Shown: positions 39,879 to 55,299, counted from the stretch's first letter. The stretch is DNA of 64,000 nt from Sabellastarte sp. h YS-2021 (GCA_964017235.1 OZ024936.1:15662496-15726495); one strand, 5' to 3'. Translations and numbers: made by a program. The notes: generated by a model from the sequence alone, not told the origin.

Positions 39879-42800
39879 TCCCCACCTTGGACACTCAATC
39901 TCTCACAAGTAGGCTAAAAATACTTAGAAGTTGTGGATTTTCATGACCAAGTGTTATGATGGGGATGTTAGATACTATAAATGTATAAAAATCAACTCAA
40001 AAGCACAGGTATATTTTGCAGGTATGCTATTTACCCACAACCCTCCAAGCCTGTTGATGAATAATAACACTTATGGAACAATATGAAAGACTTAAATAAA
40101 CCCTTAGGTGAACAAGCTAACTTATTAGATGGTCATAAATAAACAAAAGCTGTCAATAAGTTTTGATGATCAAGTCATATACTGGGGCTGTTAGATGACA
40201 AAATGATACCAAATATGACCGTCTAAGAGCCACAAGAGAGGGTTTGCTTGAATTCTGCGTAACCTCAGACTATCAATGCTCAATGATGAATATTAAATCT
40301 CAACAGCTAGGAAACTCAATCTCCGACAAATAGCCTAAAAATATTTAGAAGTTGCCGATTTTCATGACGAAGTGTTATGATGGGGATGTTAGATACTATA
40401 AGTGCATAAAAATCCACTCAAAGGCACAGGTATAATTTGCAGATATGCTATTTACCCACAATCCACTAAGGGTTGTTGATTAATAAAAAACACTTATGGA
40501 ACAATATGAAAGACTTAAATAAACCCTTAGGTGAACAAACTAACTTATTCGATGGTCATAAATAAACAAAAGCTGTCATTAATTTTTGAAGATCAAGTCA
40601 TATACTGGGGCTGTTAGATGACAAAATGATACCAAATATGACTGTCTAAGAGCCCCAAGAGAGAGTTTACTTGAATTCTGCTTAACCTCAGACTATCAAT
40701 TCCCAATGCTGAATATTAAATCTCCCCATCTAGCAAACTGAAGCTGTCACAAGTAGGCTAAAAATACTTAAAAGTTGTGGCTTTTCATGACCAAGTGTTA
40801 TTATGGGGATGTTAGATACTATAAATGCATAAAAATCAACTCAAAGGCACATGTATATTTTGCAGATATGCTCTTTTCCCATAATCCTCTAAGGCCTGCT
40901 TATTAATAACAACACTTATGGAACAATATAAAAGACTTAAATAAACCCTTAGGTGAACAAGCTAACTTATTAGATGGTCATAAATAAACAAAAGCTGTCA
41001 TTAATTTTTGAAGATCAAGTCATATACTGGGGCTGTTAGATGACAAAATGATACCAAATATGACCGTCTAAGGGCCCCAAGAGAGGGTTTGCTTGAATTC
41101 TGCATGACCTCAGACTATCAATGCCCAGTGATGAATATTAAATATCCACAGCTAGGAAACTCAATCTACGACAAGTAGCCTTAAAATATTTAGAAGTTGT
41201 GGATTTTCATGACGAATTGTTATTATGGGAATGTTAGATACTATAAGTGCATAAAAATCAACTCAAAGGCACAAGTATAATTTGCAGATATGCTCTTTAC
41301 TCAAAATCCACTAAGGTCTGTTGATCAATAACAACACTTATGGAACAATATAAAAGACTTAAATAAACCCTTAGGTGAACAAGCTAACTTATTAGATGGT
41401 CACAAATAAACAAAAGCTGTCATTAATTTTTGAAGATCAAGTCTTATACTGGGGCTTAGATGACAAAATGATACCAAATATGACCGTATAAGAGCCCCAA
41501 GAGAGAGTTTGCTTGAATTCTGCTTAACCTCAGACTATCAATGCCCAATGATGAATATTAAATCTCCCCAGCTTGGACACTCAATCTCTGACAAGTAGGC
41601 TAAAAATACTTAGAAGTTGTGGATTTTCATGACCAAGTGTTATGATGGGGATGTTAGATACTATAAATGTATAAAAATCAACTCAAAAGCACAGGTATAT
41701 TTTGCAGGTATGCTATTTACCCACAACCCACCAAGCCTGTTGATGAATAATAACACTTATGGAACAATATGAAAGACTTAAATAAACCCTTAGGTGAACA
41801 AGCTAACTTATTAGATGGTCATAAATAAACAAAAGCTGTCAATAAGTTTTGATGATCAAGTCATATACTGGGGCTGTTAGATGACAAAATGATACCAAAT
41901 ATGACCGTCTAAGAGCCACAAGAGAGGGTTTGCTTGAATTCGGCGTAACCTCAGACTATCAATGCTCAATGATGAATATTAAATCTCAACAGCTAGGAAA
42001 CTCAATCTCTGACAAGTAGCCTAAAAATATTTAGAAGTTGTGGTTTTTCATGCCCAAGTGTTATTATGGGGATGTTAGATACTATAAATGCATAAAAATC
42101 AACTCAAAGGCACGGGTATAATTTGCAGATATGCTATTTACCCACAATCCACTAAGGGTTGTTGATTAATAAAAACAATTATGGAACAATATGAAAGACT
42201 TAAATAAACCCTTAGGTGAATAAACTAACTTATTAGATGGTCATAAATAAACAAAAGCTGTCATTAATTTTTGAAGATCAAGTCATATACTGGGGCTGTT
42301 AGATGACAAAATGATACCAAATATGACAGTCTAAGAGCCCACGAGAGGGTTTGCTTGAATTCTGCGTAACCTCAGACTATCAGTGCCCAGGGATGAATAT
42401 TAAATATGCACAGCTAGGAAACTCAATCTCTGACAAGTAGCCTAAAAATATTTAGAAGTTGTCGATTTTCATGACCAAGTGTTATGATGGGGATGTTAGA
42501 TACTATAAGTGCATAAAATTCAACTCAAAGGCACAGGTATAATTTGCAGATATGCTATTTACCCACAATCCACTAAGGCCTGTTCATTAATAACAACAAT
42601 TATGGAACAATATAAAAGACTTAAATAAACCCATAGGTGAACAAGCTGACTGATTACATGGTCATAAATAAACAAAAGCTGTCATTAATTTTTGAAGATC
42701 AAGTCATATACTGGGGCTGTTAGATGACAAAATGATACCAAATATGACCGTCTAAGAGCCCCAAGAAAGAGTTTGCTTGAATTTTGCTTAACCTCAGACT

Positions 42801-45800
42801 ATCAATGCCCAATGATGAATATTAAATCTCCACAGCTAGGAAACGCAAGCTCTGACAAGTAGGCTAAAATACTTAGAAGTTGTGGCTTTTCATGATCAAG
42901 TGTTATTATGGGGATGTTACATACTATAAGTGCATAAAAATCAACTCAAAAGCACAGGTATATTTTGCAGTTATGCTATTCACCCACAACCCACATGTTG
43001 ATTAATAATAACACTTATGAAACAATGTAAAAGGCTTAAATAAACCCTTAGGTGAACAAGCTTACTTATTAGAATTTCATAAATAAACAAAAGCTGTCAT
43101 TAATTTTTGAAGATCAAGTCATATACTGGGGCTGTAAGATGACAAAATGATACCAAATATAATCGTATAAGAGCCCCAAGAGAGAGTTTGCTTGAATCTG
43201 CTTAACCTCAGACTATCAATGCCCAATGATGAATATTAAATCCCCCCAGCTAGGAAACTCAAGCTGCCCCAAGTAGGCTAAAAATACTTAGAAGTTGTGG
43301 CTTTTCATGACCAAGTGTTATGATGGGGATGTTAGATACTATAAATATATAAAAATCAACTCGAAAGCACAGGTATCTTTTGCAAGTATGCTATTTACAC
43401 ACAACCCACCAAGGCCTGTTGATTAATCATAACACTTATGGAACAATATGAAAGACTTAAATAAACCCTTAGGTGAACAAGCTAACTTATTAGATGGTCA
43501 TAAATAAACAAAAGCTGTCAATAAGTTTTGATGATCAAGTCATATACTGGGGCTGTCAGATGACAAAATGATACCAAATATGACCGTCTAAGAGCCCCGA
43601 GAAAGAGTTTGCTTGAATTCTGCTTAACCTCAGACTATCAATGCCCAATGATGAATATTAAATCTCCAAAGCTAGGAAACGCAAGCTCTGACAAGTAGGC
43701 TAAAAATACTTAGAAGTTGTGGCTTTTCATGATCAAGTGTTATTATGGGGATGTTACATACTATAAGTGCATAAAAATCAACTCAAAAGCACAGGTATAT
43801 TTTGCAGGTATGCTATTTACCCACAACCCACCTGTTGATTAATAATAACACTTATGGAACAATGTAAAAGACTTAAATAAACCCTTAGGTGAACAAGCTA
43901 ACTTATTAGAATTTCATAAATAAACAAAAGCTGTCATTAATTTTTGAAGATCAAGTCCTATACTGGGGCTGTTAGATGACAAAATGATACCAAATATAAC
44001 CGTATAAGAGCCCCAAGAGAGAGTTTGCTTGAATCTGCTTAACCTCAGACTATCAATGCCCAATGATGAATATTAAATCCCCCCAGCTAGGAAACTCAAG
44101 CTGCCCCAAGTAGGCTAAAAATACTTAGAAGTTGTGGCTTTTCATGACCAAGTGTTATGATGGGGATGTTAGATACTATAAATGTATAAAAATCAACTCG
44201 AAAGCACAGGTATATTTTGCAAGTATGCTATTTACACACAACCCACCAAGGCCTGTTGATTAATCATAACACTTATGGAACAATATGAAAGACTTAAATA
44301 AACCCTTAGGTGAACAAGCTAACTTATTAGATGGTCATAAATAAACAAAAGCTGTCAATAAGTTTTGATGATCAAGTCATATACTGGGGCTATCAGATGA
44401 CAAAATGATACCAAATATGACCGTCTAAGAGCCCCGAGAAAGAGTTTGCTTGAATTCTGCTTAACCTCAAACTATCAATGCCCAATGATGAATATTAAAT
44501 CTCCAAAGCTAGGAAACGCAAGCTCTGACAAGTAGGCTAAAAATACTTAGAAGTTGTGGCTTTTCATGATCAAGTGTTATTATGGGGATGTTACATACTA
44601 TAAGTGCATAAAAATCAACTCAAAAGCACAGGTATATTTTGCAGGTATGCTATTTACCCACAACCCACCTGTTGATTAATAATAACACTTATGGAACAAT
44701 GTAAAAGACTTAAATAAACCCTTAGGTGAACAAGCTAACTTATTAGAATTTCATAAATAAACAAAAGCTGTCATTAATTTTTGAAGATCAAGTCCTATAC
44801 TGGGGCTGTTAGATGACAAAATGATACCAAATATAACCGTATAAGAGCCCCAAGAGAGAGTTTGCTTGAATCTGCTTAACCTCAGACTATCAATGCCCAA
44901 TGATGACAATTAAATCCCCCCAGCTAGGAAACTCAAGCTGCCCCAAGTAGGCTAAAAATACTTAGAAGTTGTGGCTTTTCATGACCAAGTGTTATGATGG
45001 GGATGTTAGATACTATAAATGTATAAAAATCAACTCGAAAGCACAGGTATATTTTGCAAGTATGCTATTTACACACAACCCACTAAGGCCTGTTGATTAA
45101 TAACAACAATTATGGAACAATATAAAAGACTTAAATAAACCCATAGGTGAACAAGCTAACTGATTACATGGTCATAAATAAACAAAAGCTGTCATTAATT
45201 TTTGAAGATCAAGTCAGATACTGGGGCTGTTAGATGACAAAATGATACCAAATATGACCGTCTAAGAGCCCCGAGAAAGAGTTTGCTTGAATTCTGCTTA
45301 ACCTCAGACTATCAATGCCCAATGATGAATATTAAATCTCCAAAGCTAGGAAACGCAAGCTCTGACAAGTAGGCTAAAAATACTCAGAAGTTGTGGCTTT
45401 TCATGATCAAGTGTTATTATGGGGATGTTACATACTATAAGTGCATAAAAATCAACTCAAAAGCACAGGTATATTTTGCAGGTATGCTATTTACCCACAA
45501 CCCACCTGTTGATTAATAATAACACTTATGGAACAATGTAAAAGACTTAAATAAACCCTTAGGTGAACAAGCTAACTTATTAGAATTTCATAAATAAACA
45601 AAAGCTGTCATTAATTTTTGAAGATCAAGTCATATACTGGGGCTGTTAGATGACAAAATGATACCAAATATAACCGTATAAGAGCCCCAAGAGAGAGTTT
45701 GCTTGAATCTGCTTAACCTCAGACTATCAATGCCCAATGATGACAATTAAATCCCCCCAGCTAGGAAACTCAAGCTGCCCCAAGTAGGCTAAAAATACTT

Positions 45801-47427
45801 AGAAGTTGTGGCTTTTCATGACCAAGTGTTATGATGGGGATGTTAGATACTATAAATGTATAAAAATCAACTCGAAAGCACAGGTATATTTTGCAAGTAT
45901 GCTATTTACACACAACCCACTAAGGCCTGTTGATTAATAACAACAATTATGGAACAATATAAAAGACTTAAATAAACCCATAGGTGAACAAGCTAACTGA
46001 TTACATGGTCATAAATAAACAAAAGCTGTCATTAATTTTTGAAGATCAAGTCAGATACTGGGGCTGTTAGATGACAAAATGATATCAAATATGACCGTCT
46101 AAGAGCCCCGAGAAAGAGTTTGCTTGAATTCTGCTTAACCTCAGACTATCAATGCCCAATGATGAATATTAAATCTCCAAAGCTAGGAAACGCAAGCTCT
46201 GACAAGTAGGCTAAAAATACTTAGAAGTTGTGGCTTTTCATGATCAAGTGTTATTATGGGGATGTTACATACTATAAGTGCATAAAAATCAACTCAAAAG
46301 CACAGGTATATTTTGCAGGTAAGCTATTTACCCACAACCCACCTGTTGATTAATAATAACACTTATGGAACAATGTAAAAGACTTAAATAAACCCTTAGG
46401 TGAACAAGCTAACTTATTAGAATTTCATAAATAAACAAAAGCTGTCATTAATTTTTGAAGATCAAGTCATATACTGGGGCTGTTAGATGACAAAATGATA
46501 CCAAATATAACCGTATAAGAGCCCCAAGAGAGAGTTTGCTTGAATCTGCTTAACCTCAGACTATCAATGCCCAATGATGAATATTAAATCCCCCCAGCTA
46601 GGAAACTCAGGCTGCCCCAAGCAGGCTAAAAATACTTAGAAGTTGTGGCTTTTCATGATCAAGTGTTATGATGGGGATGTTAGATACTATAAATGTATAA
46701 AAATCAACTCGAAAGCACAGATATATTTTGCAAGTATGCTATTTACACACAACCCACCAAGGCCTGTTGATTAATCATAACACTTATGGAACAATATGAA
46801 AGACTTAAATAAACCCTTAGGTGAACAAGCTAACTTATTAGATGGTCATAAATAAACAAAAGCTGTCAATAAGTTTTGATGATCAAGTCATATACTGGGG
46901 CTGTCAGATGACAAAATGATACCAAATATGACCGTCTAAGAGCCCCGAGAAAGAGTTTGCTTGAATTCTGCTTAACCTCAGACTATCAATGCCCAATGAT
47001 GAACATTAAATCTCCAAAGCTAGGAAACGCAAGCTCTGACAAGTATGCTAAAAATACTTAGAAGTTGTGGCTTTTCATGATCAAGTGTTATTATGGGGAT
47101 GTTACATACTATAAGTGCATAAAAATCAACTCAGAAGCACAGGTATATTTTGCAGGTATGCTATTTACCCACAACCCACCTGTTGATTAATAATAACACT
47201 TATGGAACAATGTAAAAGACTTAAATAAACCCTTAGGTGAACAAGCTAACTTATTAGAATTTCATAAATAAACAAAAGCTGTCATTAATTTTTGAAGATC
47301 AAGTCATATACTGGGGATGTTAGATGACAAAATGATACCAAATATAACCGTATAAGAGCCCCAAGAGAGAGTTTGCTTGAATCTGCTTAACCTCAGACTA
47401 TCAATGCCCAATAATGAATATTAAATC
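39879..47427 (+). repeat. 7,549-bp tandem duplication, copy 2
   Basis: This follows copy 1 directly. Among the spans compared I found only scattered single differences, for example CCACATGTTG (about 42991) for CCACCTGTTG (about 35442) and TACTGGGGCTG (about 43961) for TACTGGGACTG (about 36412). Such similarity over 18 monomers is much higher than between neighbouring monomers. After about 47,427 the sequence continues with the type that was interrupted at the joint (CCCCCCAGCTAGG). Confidence 0.92.
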
Positions 47428-49400
47428 CCCCCAGCTAGGAAACTCAAGCTGCCCCAAGTAGGCTAAAAATACGTAGAAGTTGTGGCTTTTCATGAGCAAG
47501 TGTTATGATGGGGATGTTAGATACTATAAATGTATAAAAATCAACTCGAAAGCACAGGTATATTTTGAAAGTATGCTATTTACACACAACGCACCAAGGC
47601 CTGTTGATTAATCATAACACTTATGGAACAATATGAAAGACTTAAATAAACCCTTAGGTGAACAAGCTAACTTATTAGATGGTCATAAATAAACAAAAGC
47701 TGTCAATAAGTTTTGATGATCAAGTCATATACTGGGGCTATCAGATGACAAAATGATACCAAATATGACCGTCTAAGAGCCCCGAGAAAGAGTTTGCTTG
47801 AATTCTGCTTAACCTCAGACTATCAATGCCCAATGATGAATATTAAATCTCCAAAGCTAGGAAACGCAAGCTCTGACAAGTAGGCTAAAAATCCTTAGAA
47901 GTTGTGGCTTTTCATGATCAAGTGTTATTATGGGGATGTTACATACTATAAGTGCATAAAAATCAACTCAAAAGCACAGGTATATTTTGCAGGTATGCTA
48001 TTTACCCACAACCCACCTGTTGATTAATAATAACACTTATGGAACAATGTAAAAGACTTAAATAAACCCTTAGGTGAACAAGCTAACTTATTAGAATTTC
48101 ATAAATAAACAAAAGCTGTCATTAATTTTTGAAGATCAAGTCATATACTGGGGCTGTTAGATGACAAAATGATACCAAATATAACCGTATAAGAGCCCCA
48201 AGAGAGAGTTTGCTTGAATCTGCTTAACCTCAGACTATCAATGCCCAATGATGAATATTAAATCCCCCCAGCTAGGAAACTCAGGCTGCCCCAAGCAGGC
48301 TAAAAATACTTAGAAGTTGTGGCTTTTCATGACCAAGTGTTATGATGGGGATGTTAGATACTATAAATGTATAAAAATCAACTCGAAAGCACAGGTATAT
48401 TTTGCAAGTATGCTATTTACACACAACCCACCAAGGCCTGTTGATTAATCATAACACTTATGGAACAATATGAAAGACTTAAATAAACCCTTAGGTGAAC
48501 AAGCTAACTTATTAGATGGTCATAAATAAACAAAAGCTGTCAATAAGTTTTGATGATCAAGTCATATACTGAGGCTGTCAGATGACAAAATGATACCAAA
48601 TATGACCGTCTAATAGCCCCGAGAAAGAGTTTGCTTGAATTCTGCTTAACCTCAGACTATCAATGCCCAATGATGAATATTAAATCTCCAAAGCTAGGAA
48701 ACACAATATCTGACAAGTAGGCTAAAAATACTTAGAAGTTGTGGCTTTTCATAATCAAGTGTTATTATGGGGATGTTACATACTATAAGTGCATAAAAAT
48801 CAACTCAAAAGCACAGGTTTATTTTGCAGGTATGCTATTTACCCACAACCCACCTGTTGATTAATAATAACACTTATGGAACAATGTAAAAGACTTAAAT
48901 AAACCCTTAGGTGAACAAGCTAACTTATTAGAATTTCATAAATAAACAAAAGCTGTCATTAATTTTTGAAGATCAAGTCATATACTGGGGCTGTTAGATG
49001 ACAAAATGATACCAAATATAACCGTATAAGAGCCCCAAGAGAGAGTTTGCTTGAATCTGCTTAACCTCAGACTATCAATGCCCAATGATGAATATTAAAT
49101 CCCCCCAGCTAGGAAACTCAAGCTACCCCAAGTAGGCTAAAAATACTTAGAAGTTGTGGCTTTTCATGACCAAGTGTTATGATGGGGATGTTAGATACTA
49201 TAAATGTATAAAAATCAACTCGAAAGCACAGGTATATTTTGAAAGTATGCTATTTACACACAACGCACCAAGGCCTGTTGATTAATCATAACACTTATGG
49301 AACAATATGAAAGACTTAAATAAACCCTTAGGTGAACAAGCTAACTTATTAGATGGTCATAAATAAACAAAAGCTGTCAATAAGTTTTGATGATCAAGTC
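43039..49400 (+). repeat. Strict 837-bp dimeric HOR, second run
   Basis: The X/Y dimer again, with AATTTC at 43073, 43910, 44747, 45584, 46421, 47258, 48095 and 48932. The first six lie in copy 2 of the 7.5-kb duplication. The last two extend beyond it, which shows the dimer was already there before the duplication. It decays after about 49,400. Confidence 0.92.
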
Positions 49401-50989
49401 ATATACTGGGGCTGTTAGATGACAAAATGATACCAAATATGACCGTATAAGAGCCCCAAGAGAGAGTTTGCTTCAATTCTGCTTAAGATCAGACTATCAA
49501 TGCCCAATGATGAATATTAAATCCCCCCAGCTAGGAAACTCAAGCTGCCCCAAGTAGGCTAAAAATACTTAGAAGTTGTGACTTTTCATGACCAAGGGGA
49601 TGTTAGATACTATAAATGTATAAAAATCAACTCGAAAGCACAGGTATATTTTGCAAGTATGCTATTTACACACAACCGACCAAGGTCTGTTGATTAATCA
49701 TAACACTTATGGAACAATATGAAAGACTTAAATAAACCCTTAGGTGAACAAGCTAACTTATTAGATGGTCATAAATAAACAAAAGCTGTCAATAAGTTTT
49801 GATGATCAAGTCATATACTGGGGCTATCAGATGACAAAATGATACCAAATATGACCGTCTAAGAGCCCCGAGAAAGAGTTTGCTTGAATTCTGCTTAACC
49901 ACAGACTATCAATGCCCAATGATGAATATTAAATCTCCAAAGCTAGGAAACGCAAGCTCTGACAAGTAGGCTAAAAATACTTAGAAGTTGTGGCTTTTCA
50001 TGATCAAGTGTTATTATGGGGATGTTACATACTATAAGTGCATAAAAATCAACTCAAAAGAACAGGTATAATTTGCAGATATGCTATTTACCCACAATCC
50101 GCTAAGGCCTGTTGATTAATAACAACAATTATGGAACAATATAAAAGACTTAAATAAACCCATAGGTGAACAAGCTAACTGATTACATGGTCATAAATAA
50201 ACAAAAGCTGTCATTAATTTTTGAAGATCAAGTCAGATACTGGGGCTGTTAGATGACAAAATGATACCAAATATGACCGTCTAAGAGCCCCAAGAAAGAG
50301 TTTGCTTGAATTCTGCTTAACCTCAGACTACCAATGCCCAATGATGAATATTAAATCTCCAAAGCTAGGAATCACAAGCTCTGACAAGTAGGCTAAAAAT
50401 ACTTAGAAGTTGTGGCTTTTCATGATCAAGTGTTATTATGGGGATGTTACATACTATAAGTGCATAAAAATCAACTCAAAAGCACAGGTATATTTTGCAG
50501 GTATGCTATTTACTCACAACCCACCTGTTGATTAATAATAACACTTATGGAACAATGTAAAAGACTTAAATAAACCCTTAGGTGAACAAGCTAACTTATT
50601 AGAATTTCATAAATAAACAAAAGCTGTCATTAATTTTTGAAGATCAAGTCATATACTGGGGCTGTTAGATGACAAAATGATACCAAATATAACCGTATAA
50701 GAGCCCCAAGAGAGAGTTTGCTTGAATCTGCTTAACCTCAGACTATCAATGCCCAATGATGAATATTAAATAACCCCAGGTAGGAAACGCAAGCTGCCCC
50801 AAGTAGGCTAAAAATACTTAGAAGTTGTGGCTTTTCATGACCAAGTGTTATGATGGGGATGTTAGATACTATAAATGTATAAAAATCAACTCCAAAGCAC
50901 AGGTATATTTTGCAAGTATTCTATTTACACACAACCCACCAAGGCCTGTTGATTAATCATAACACTTATGGAACAATATGAAAGACTTA
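49400..50989 (+). repeat. Mixed hybrid monomers between dimer and tetramer blocks
   Basis: About four monomers combining X, Y and other types: CTGCTTAAGATCAG at about 49481, a 12-bp deletion giving CATGACCAAGGGGATG at about 49587, a Y unit with AAAAGAACAGG and AATCCGCTAAGG at about 50055-50105, and TAAATAACCCCAGGTAGG at about 50768. No fixed period was seen. Confidence 0.75.
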
Positions 50990-53900
50990 AATAAACCCTT
51001 AGGTGAACAAGCTAACTTATTAGATGGTCATAAATAAACAAAAGCTGTCAATAAGTTTTGATGATAAAGTCATATACTGGGGCTGTTAGATGACAAAATG
51101 ATACCAAATATGACCGTATAAGAGCCCCAAGAGAGAGTTTGCTTCAATTCTGCTTCACCTCATACTATCAATGCCCAATGATGAATATTAAATCTCACCA
51201 GCTAGGAAACTCAAGCTGCTACAAGTAGGCTAAAAATACTTAGAAGTTGTGGCTTTTCATGACCAAGTGTTATGATGGGGATGTTAGATACTATAAATAT
51301 ATAAAAATCAACTCGAAAGCACAGGTTTATTTTGCAGGTATGCTACTTACCCACAACCCACCAAGCCTGTTGATGAATAATAACACTTATGGAACAATAT
51401 GAAAGACTTAAATAAACCCTTAGGTGAACAAGCTAACTTATTAGATGGTCATAAATAAACAAAAGCTGTCAATAAGTTTTGATGATCAAGTCATATACTG
51501 GGGCTGTTAGATGACAAAATAATACCAAATATGACCGTCTAAGAGCCCCAAGAGAGGGTTTGCTTGAATTCTGCGTAACCGCAGACTATCAATGCCTAGT
51601 AATGAATATTAAATATCCACATCTAGGAAACTCAATCTCTGACAAGTAGCCTAAAAATATTTAGAAGTTGTCGATTTTCATGACGAAGTGTTATGATGGG
51701 GATGTTAGATACTATAAGTGCATAAAAATCAACTGAAAGGCACAGGTATAATTTGCAGATATGCTATTTACCCACAATCCACTAAGGCCTGTTGATTAAT
51801 AACAACAATTATGGAACAATATAAAAGACTTAAATAAACCCATAGGTGAACAAGCTAACTGATTAGATGGTCATAAATAAACAAAAGCTGTCATTAATTT
51901 TTGAAGATCAAGTCATATACTGGGGCTGTTAGATGACAAAATGATACCAAATATGACCGTCTCAGAGCCCGGAGAAAGAGTTTGCTTGAATTCTGCTTAA
52001 CCTCGGACTATCAATGCCCAATGATGAATATTAAATCTCCAAAGCTAGGAAACGCAAGCTCTGACAAGTAAGCTAAAAATACTTAGAAGTTGTGGCTTTT
52101 CATGATCAAGTGTTATTATGGGGTTGTTACATACTATAAGTGCATAAAAATCAACTCAAAAGCACAGGTATATTTTACAGGTATGCTATTTACCCACAAC
52201 CCACCTGTTGATTAATAATAACACTTATGGAACAATGTAAAAGACTTAAATAAACCCTTAGGTGAACAAGCTAACTTATTAGAATTTCATAAATAAACAA
52301 AAGCTGTCATTAATTTTTGAAGATCAAGTCATATACTGGGGCTGTTAGATGACAAAATGATACCAAATATAACCGTATAAGAGCCCCAAGAGAGAGTTTG
52401 CTTGAATCTGCTTATCCTCAGACTATCATTGCTCAATTATGAATATTAAATCCCCCCAGCTAGGAAACTCAAGCTGCCCCAAGTAGGCTAAAAATACTTA
52501 GAAGTTGTGGCTTTTCATGACCAAGTGTTATGATGGGGATGTTAGATACTATAAATGTATAAAAATCAACTCGAAAGCACAGGTATATTTTGCAAGTATG
52601 CTATTTACACACAACCCACCTAGGCCTGTTGATTAATCATAACACTTATGGAACAATATGAAAGACTTAAATAAACACTTAGGTGAACAAGCTAACTTAT
52701 TAGATGGTCATAAATAAACAAAAGCTGTCATTAATTTTTGAAGATCAAGTCATATACTGGGGCTGTTAGATGACAAAATGATACCAAATATGACCGTATA
52801 AGGGCCCCAAGAGAGAGTTTGCTTCAATTCTGCTTCACCTCAGACTATCAATGCCCAATGATGAATATTAAATCTCACCAGCTAGGAAACTCAAGCTGTT
52901 ACAAGTAGGCTAAAAATACTTAGAAGTTGTGGCTTTTCATGACCTAGTGTTATGATGGGGATGTTAGATACTATAAATATATAAAAATCAACTCGAAAGC
53001 ACAGGTTTATTTTGCAGGTATGCTATTTACCCACAACCCACCAAGCCTGTTGATGAATAATAACACTTATGGAACAATATGAAAGACTTAAATAAACCCT
53101 TAGGTGAACAAGCTAACTTACTAGATGGTCATAAATAAACAAAAGCTGTCAATAAGTTTTGATGATCAAGTCATATACTGGGGCTGTTAGATGACAAAAT
53201 AATACCAAATATGACCGTCTAAGAGCCCCAAGAGAGGGTTTGCTTGAATTCTGCGTAACCGCAGACTATCAATGCCTAGTGATGAATATTAAATCTCCAC
53301 AGCTAGGAAACTCAATCTCTGACAAGTAGCCTAAAAATATTTAGAAGTTGTCGATTTTCATGACGAAGTGTTATGATGCGGATGTTAGATACTATAAGTG
53401 CATAAAAATCAACTGAAAGGCACAGTTATTATTTGCAGATATGCTATTTACCCACAATCCACTAAGGCCTGTTGATTAAAAACAACAATTATGGAACAAT
53501 ATAAAAGACTTAAATGAACCCATAGGTGAACAAGCTAACTGATTAGATGGTCATAAATTAAAAAAAGCTGTCATTAATTTTTGAAGATCAAGTCATATAC
53601 TGGGGCTGTTAGATGACAAAATGATACCAAATATGACCGTCTAAGAGCCCCGAGAAAGAGTTTGCTTGAATTCTGGTTAACCTCAGACTATCAATGCCCA
53701 ATGATGAATATTAAATCTCCAAAGCTAGGAAACGCAAGCTCTGACAAGTAAGCTAAAAATACTTAGAAGTTGTGGCAGTTCAAGATCAAGTGTTATTATG
53801 GGGATGTTACATACTATAAGTGCATAAAAATCAACTCAAAAGCACAGGTATATTTTACAGGTATGCTATTTACCCACAACCCACCTGTTGATTAATAATA

Positions 53901-54350
53901 ACACTTATGGAACAATGTAAAAGACTTAAATAAACCCTTAGGTGAACAAGCTAACTTATTAGAATTTCATAAATAAACAAAAGCTGTCATTAATTTTTGA
54001 AGATCAAGTCATATACTGGGGCTGTTAGATGACAAAATGATACCAAATATAACCGTATAAGAGCCCCAAGAAAGAGTTTGCTTGAATCTGCTTATCCTCA
54101 GACTATCATTGCTCAATTATGAATATTAAATCCCCCCAGCTAGGAAACTCAAGCTGCCCCAAGTAGGCTAAAAATACTTAGAAGTTGTGGCTTTTCATGA
54201 CCAAGTGTTATGATGGGGATGTTAGATACTATAAATGTATAAAAATCAACTCGAAAGCACAGGTATATTTTGCAAGTATGCTATTTACACAAAACCCACC
54301 TAGGCCTGTTGATTAATCATAACACTTATGGAACAATATGAAAGACTTAA
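50990..54350 (+). repeat. Tetrameric HOR of 1,680 bp, two copies
   Basis: Copies are about 50990-52669 and 52670-54350. Pairs 1,680 bp apart include GTAACCGCAGACTATC (51576 and 53256), CTGCTTCACCTCA (about 51150 and 52830), AAAATAATACC (about 51516 and 53196) and CTTATCCTCAGACTATCATTG (about 52411 and 54091). The CGCAGAC type returns 2,518 bp (six monomers) later at 55774, so the same types were reused in the next block. Confidence 0.9.
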
Positions 54351-55190
54351 ATAAACCCTTAGGTGAACAAGCTAACTTATTAGATGGTCATAAATAAACA
54401 AAAGCTGTCATTAATTTTTGAAGATCAAGTCATATACTGGGGCTGTTAGATGACAAAATGATACCAAATATGACCGTCTAAGAGCCCCAAGAGAGAGTTT
54501 ACTTGAACTCTGCTTAACCTCAGACTATCAATGCCCAATGATGAATATTAAATCTCTCCGTCTAGCAAAATCAAGCTGTCCCAAGTAGGCTAAAAATGCT
54601 TAGAAGTTGTGGCTTTTTATGACCAGGTGTTATGATGGGGATGTTATATACTATAAATGCATAAAAATCAACTCAAAAGCACAGGTATATTTTGCAGGTA
54701 TGCTATTTACCCACAACCCACCTGTTGATTAATAATAACACTTATGGAACAACATGAAAGACTTAAATAAACCCTTAGGTGAACAAGTTAACTTATTAGA
54801 TGGTCATAAATAAACCAAAATATGTCAATACTTTTTGAAGATCAACCCATACACTGGTGCTGTTAGATGACAAAATGATACCAAATATGACCGTCTAAGA
54901 TCCCCAAAAGAGGGTTTGCTTGAATTCTGCGTAATCTCAGACTATCAATGCCCAATGATGAATATTAAATCTTCACAGCTAGGAAACTCAATCTCCAACA
55001 AGTAGCCTAAAAATATTTATAAGTTGTGAATTTTCATGACCAAGTGTTACGATGGGGATGTTAGATACTATAAGTGCATAAAAATCAACTCAAAGGCACA
55101 GGTATAATTTGCAGATATGCTATTTACCCACAATCCACTAAGGGTTGTTGATTAATAAAAACACTTATGGAACAATATAAACGACCTAAA
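54351..55190 (+). repeat. Two monomers unrelated to their neighbours
   Basis: Variants such as CTCTCCGTCTAGC (about 54554), AAAATATGTCAATACTTTTTG (about 54819) and TCTCCAACAAG (about 54990) do not fit either flanking HOR. They most resemble monomers near 23250-23900 (CTCTCCATCTAGC, TTTATAAGTTGTG), so they may be a transferred or surviving piece of that type. Confidence 0.7.
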
Positions 55191-55299
55191 TAAACCCTTA
55201 GGTGAACAAGCTAACTTATTAGATGGTCATAAATAAACAAAAGCTGTCATTAAATTTTGAAGATCTAGTCATATACTGGGTCTGTTAGATGACAAAATG

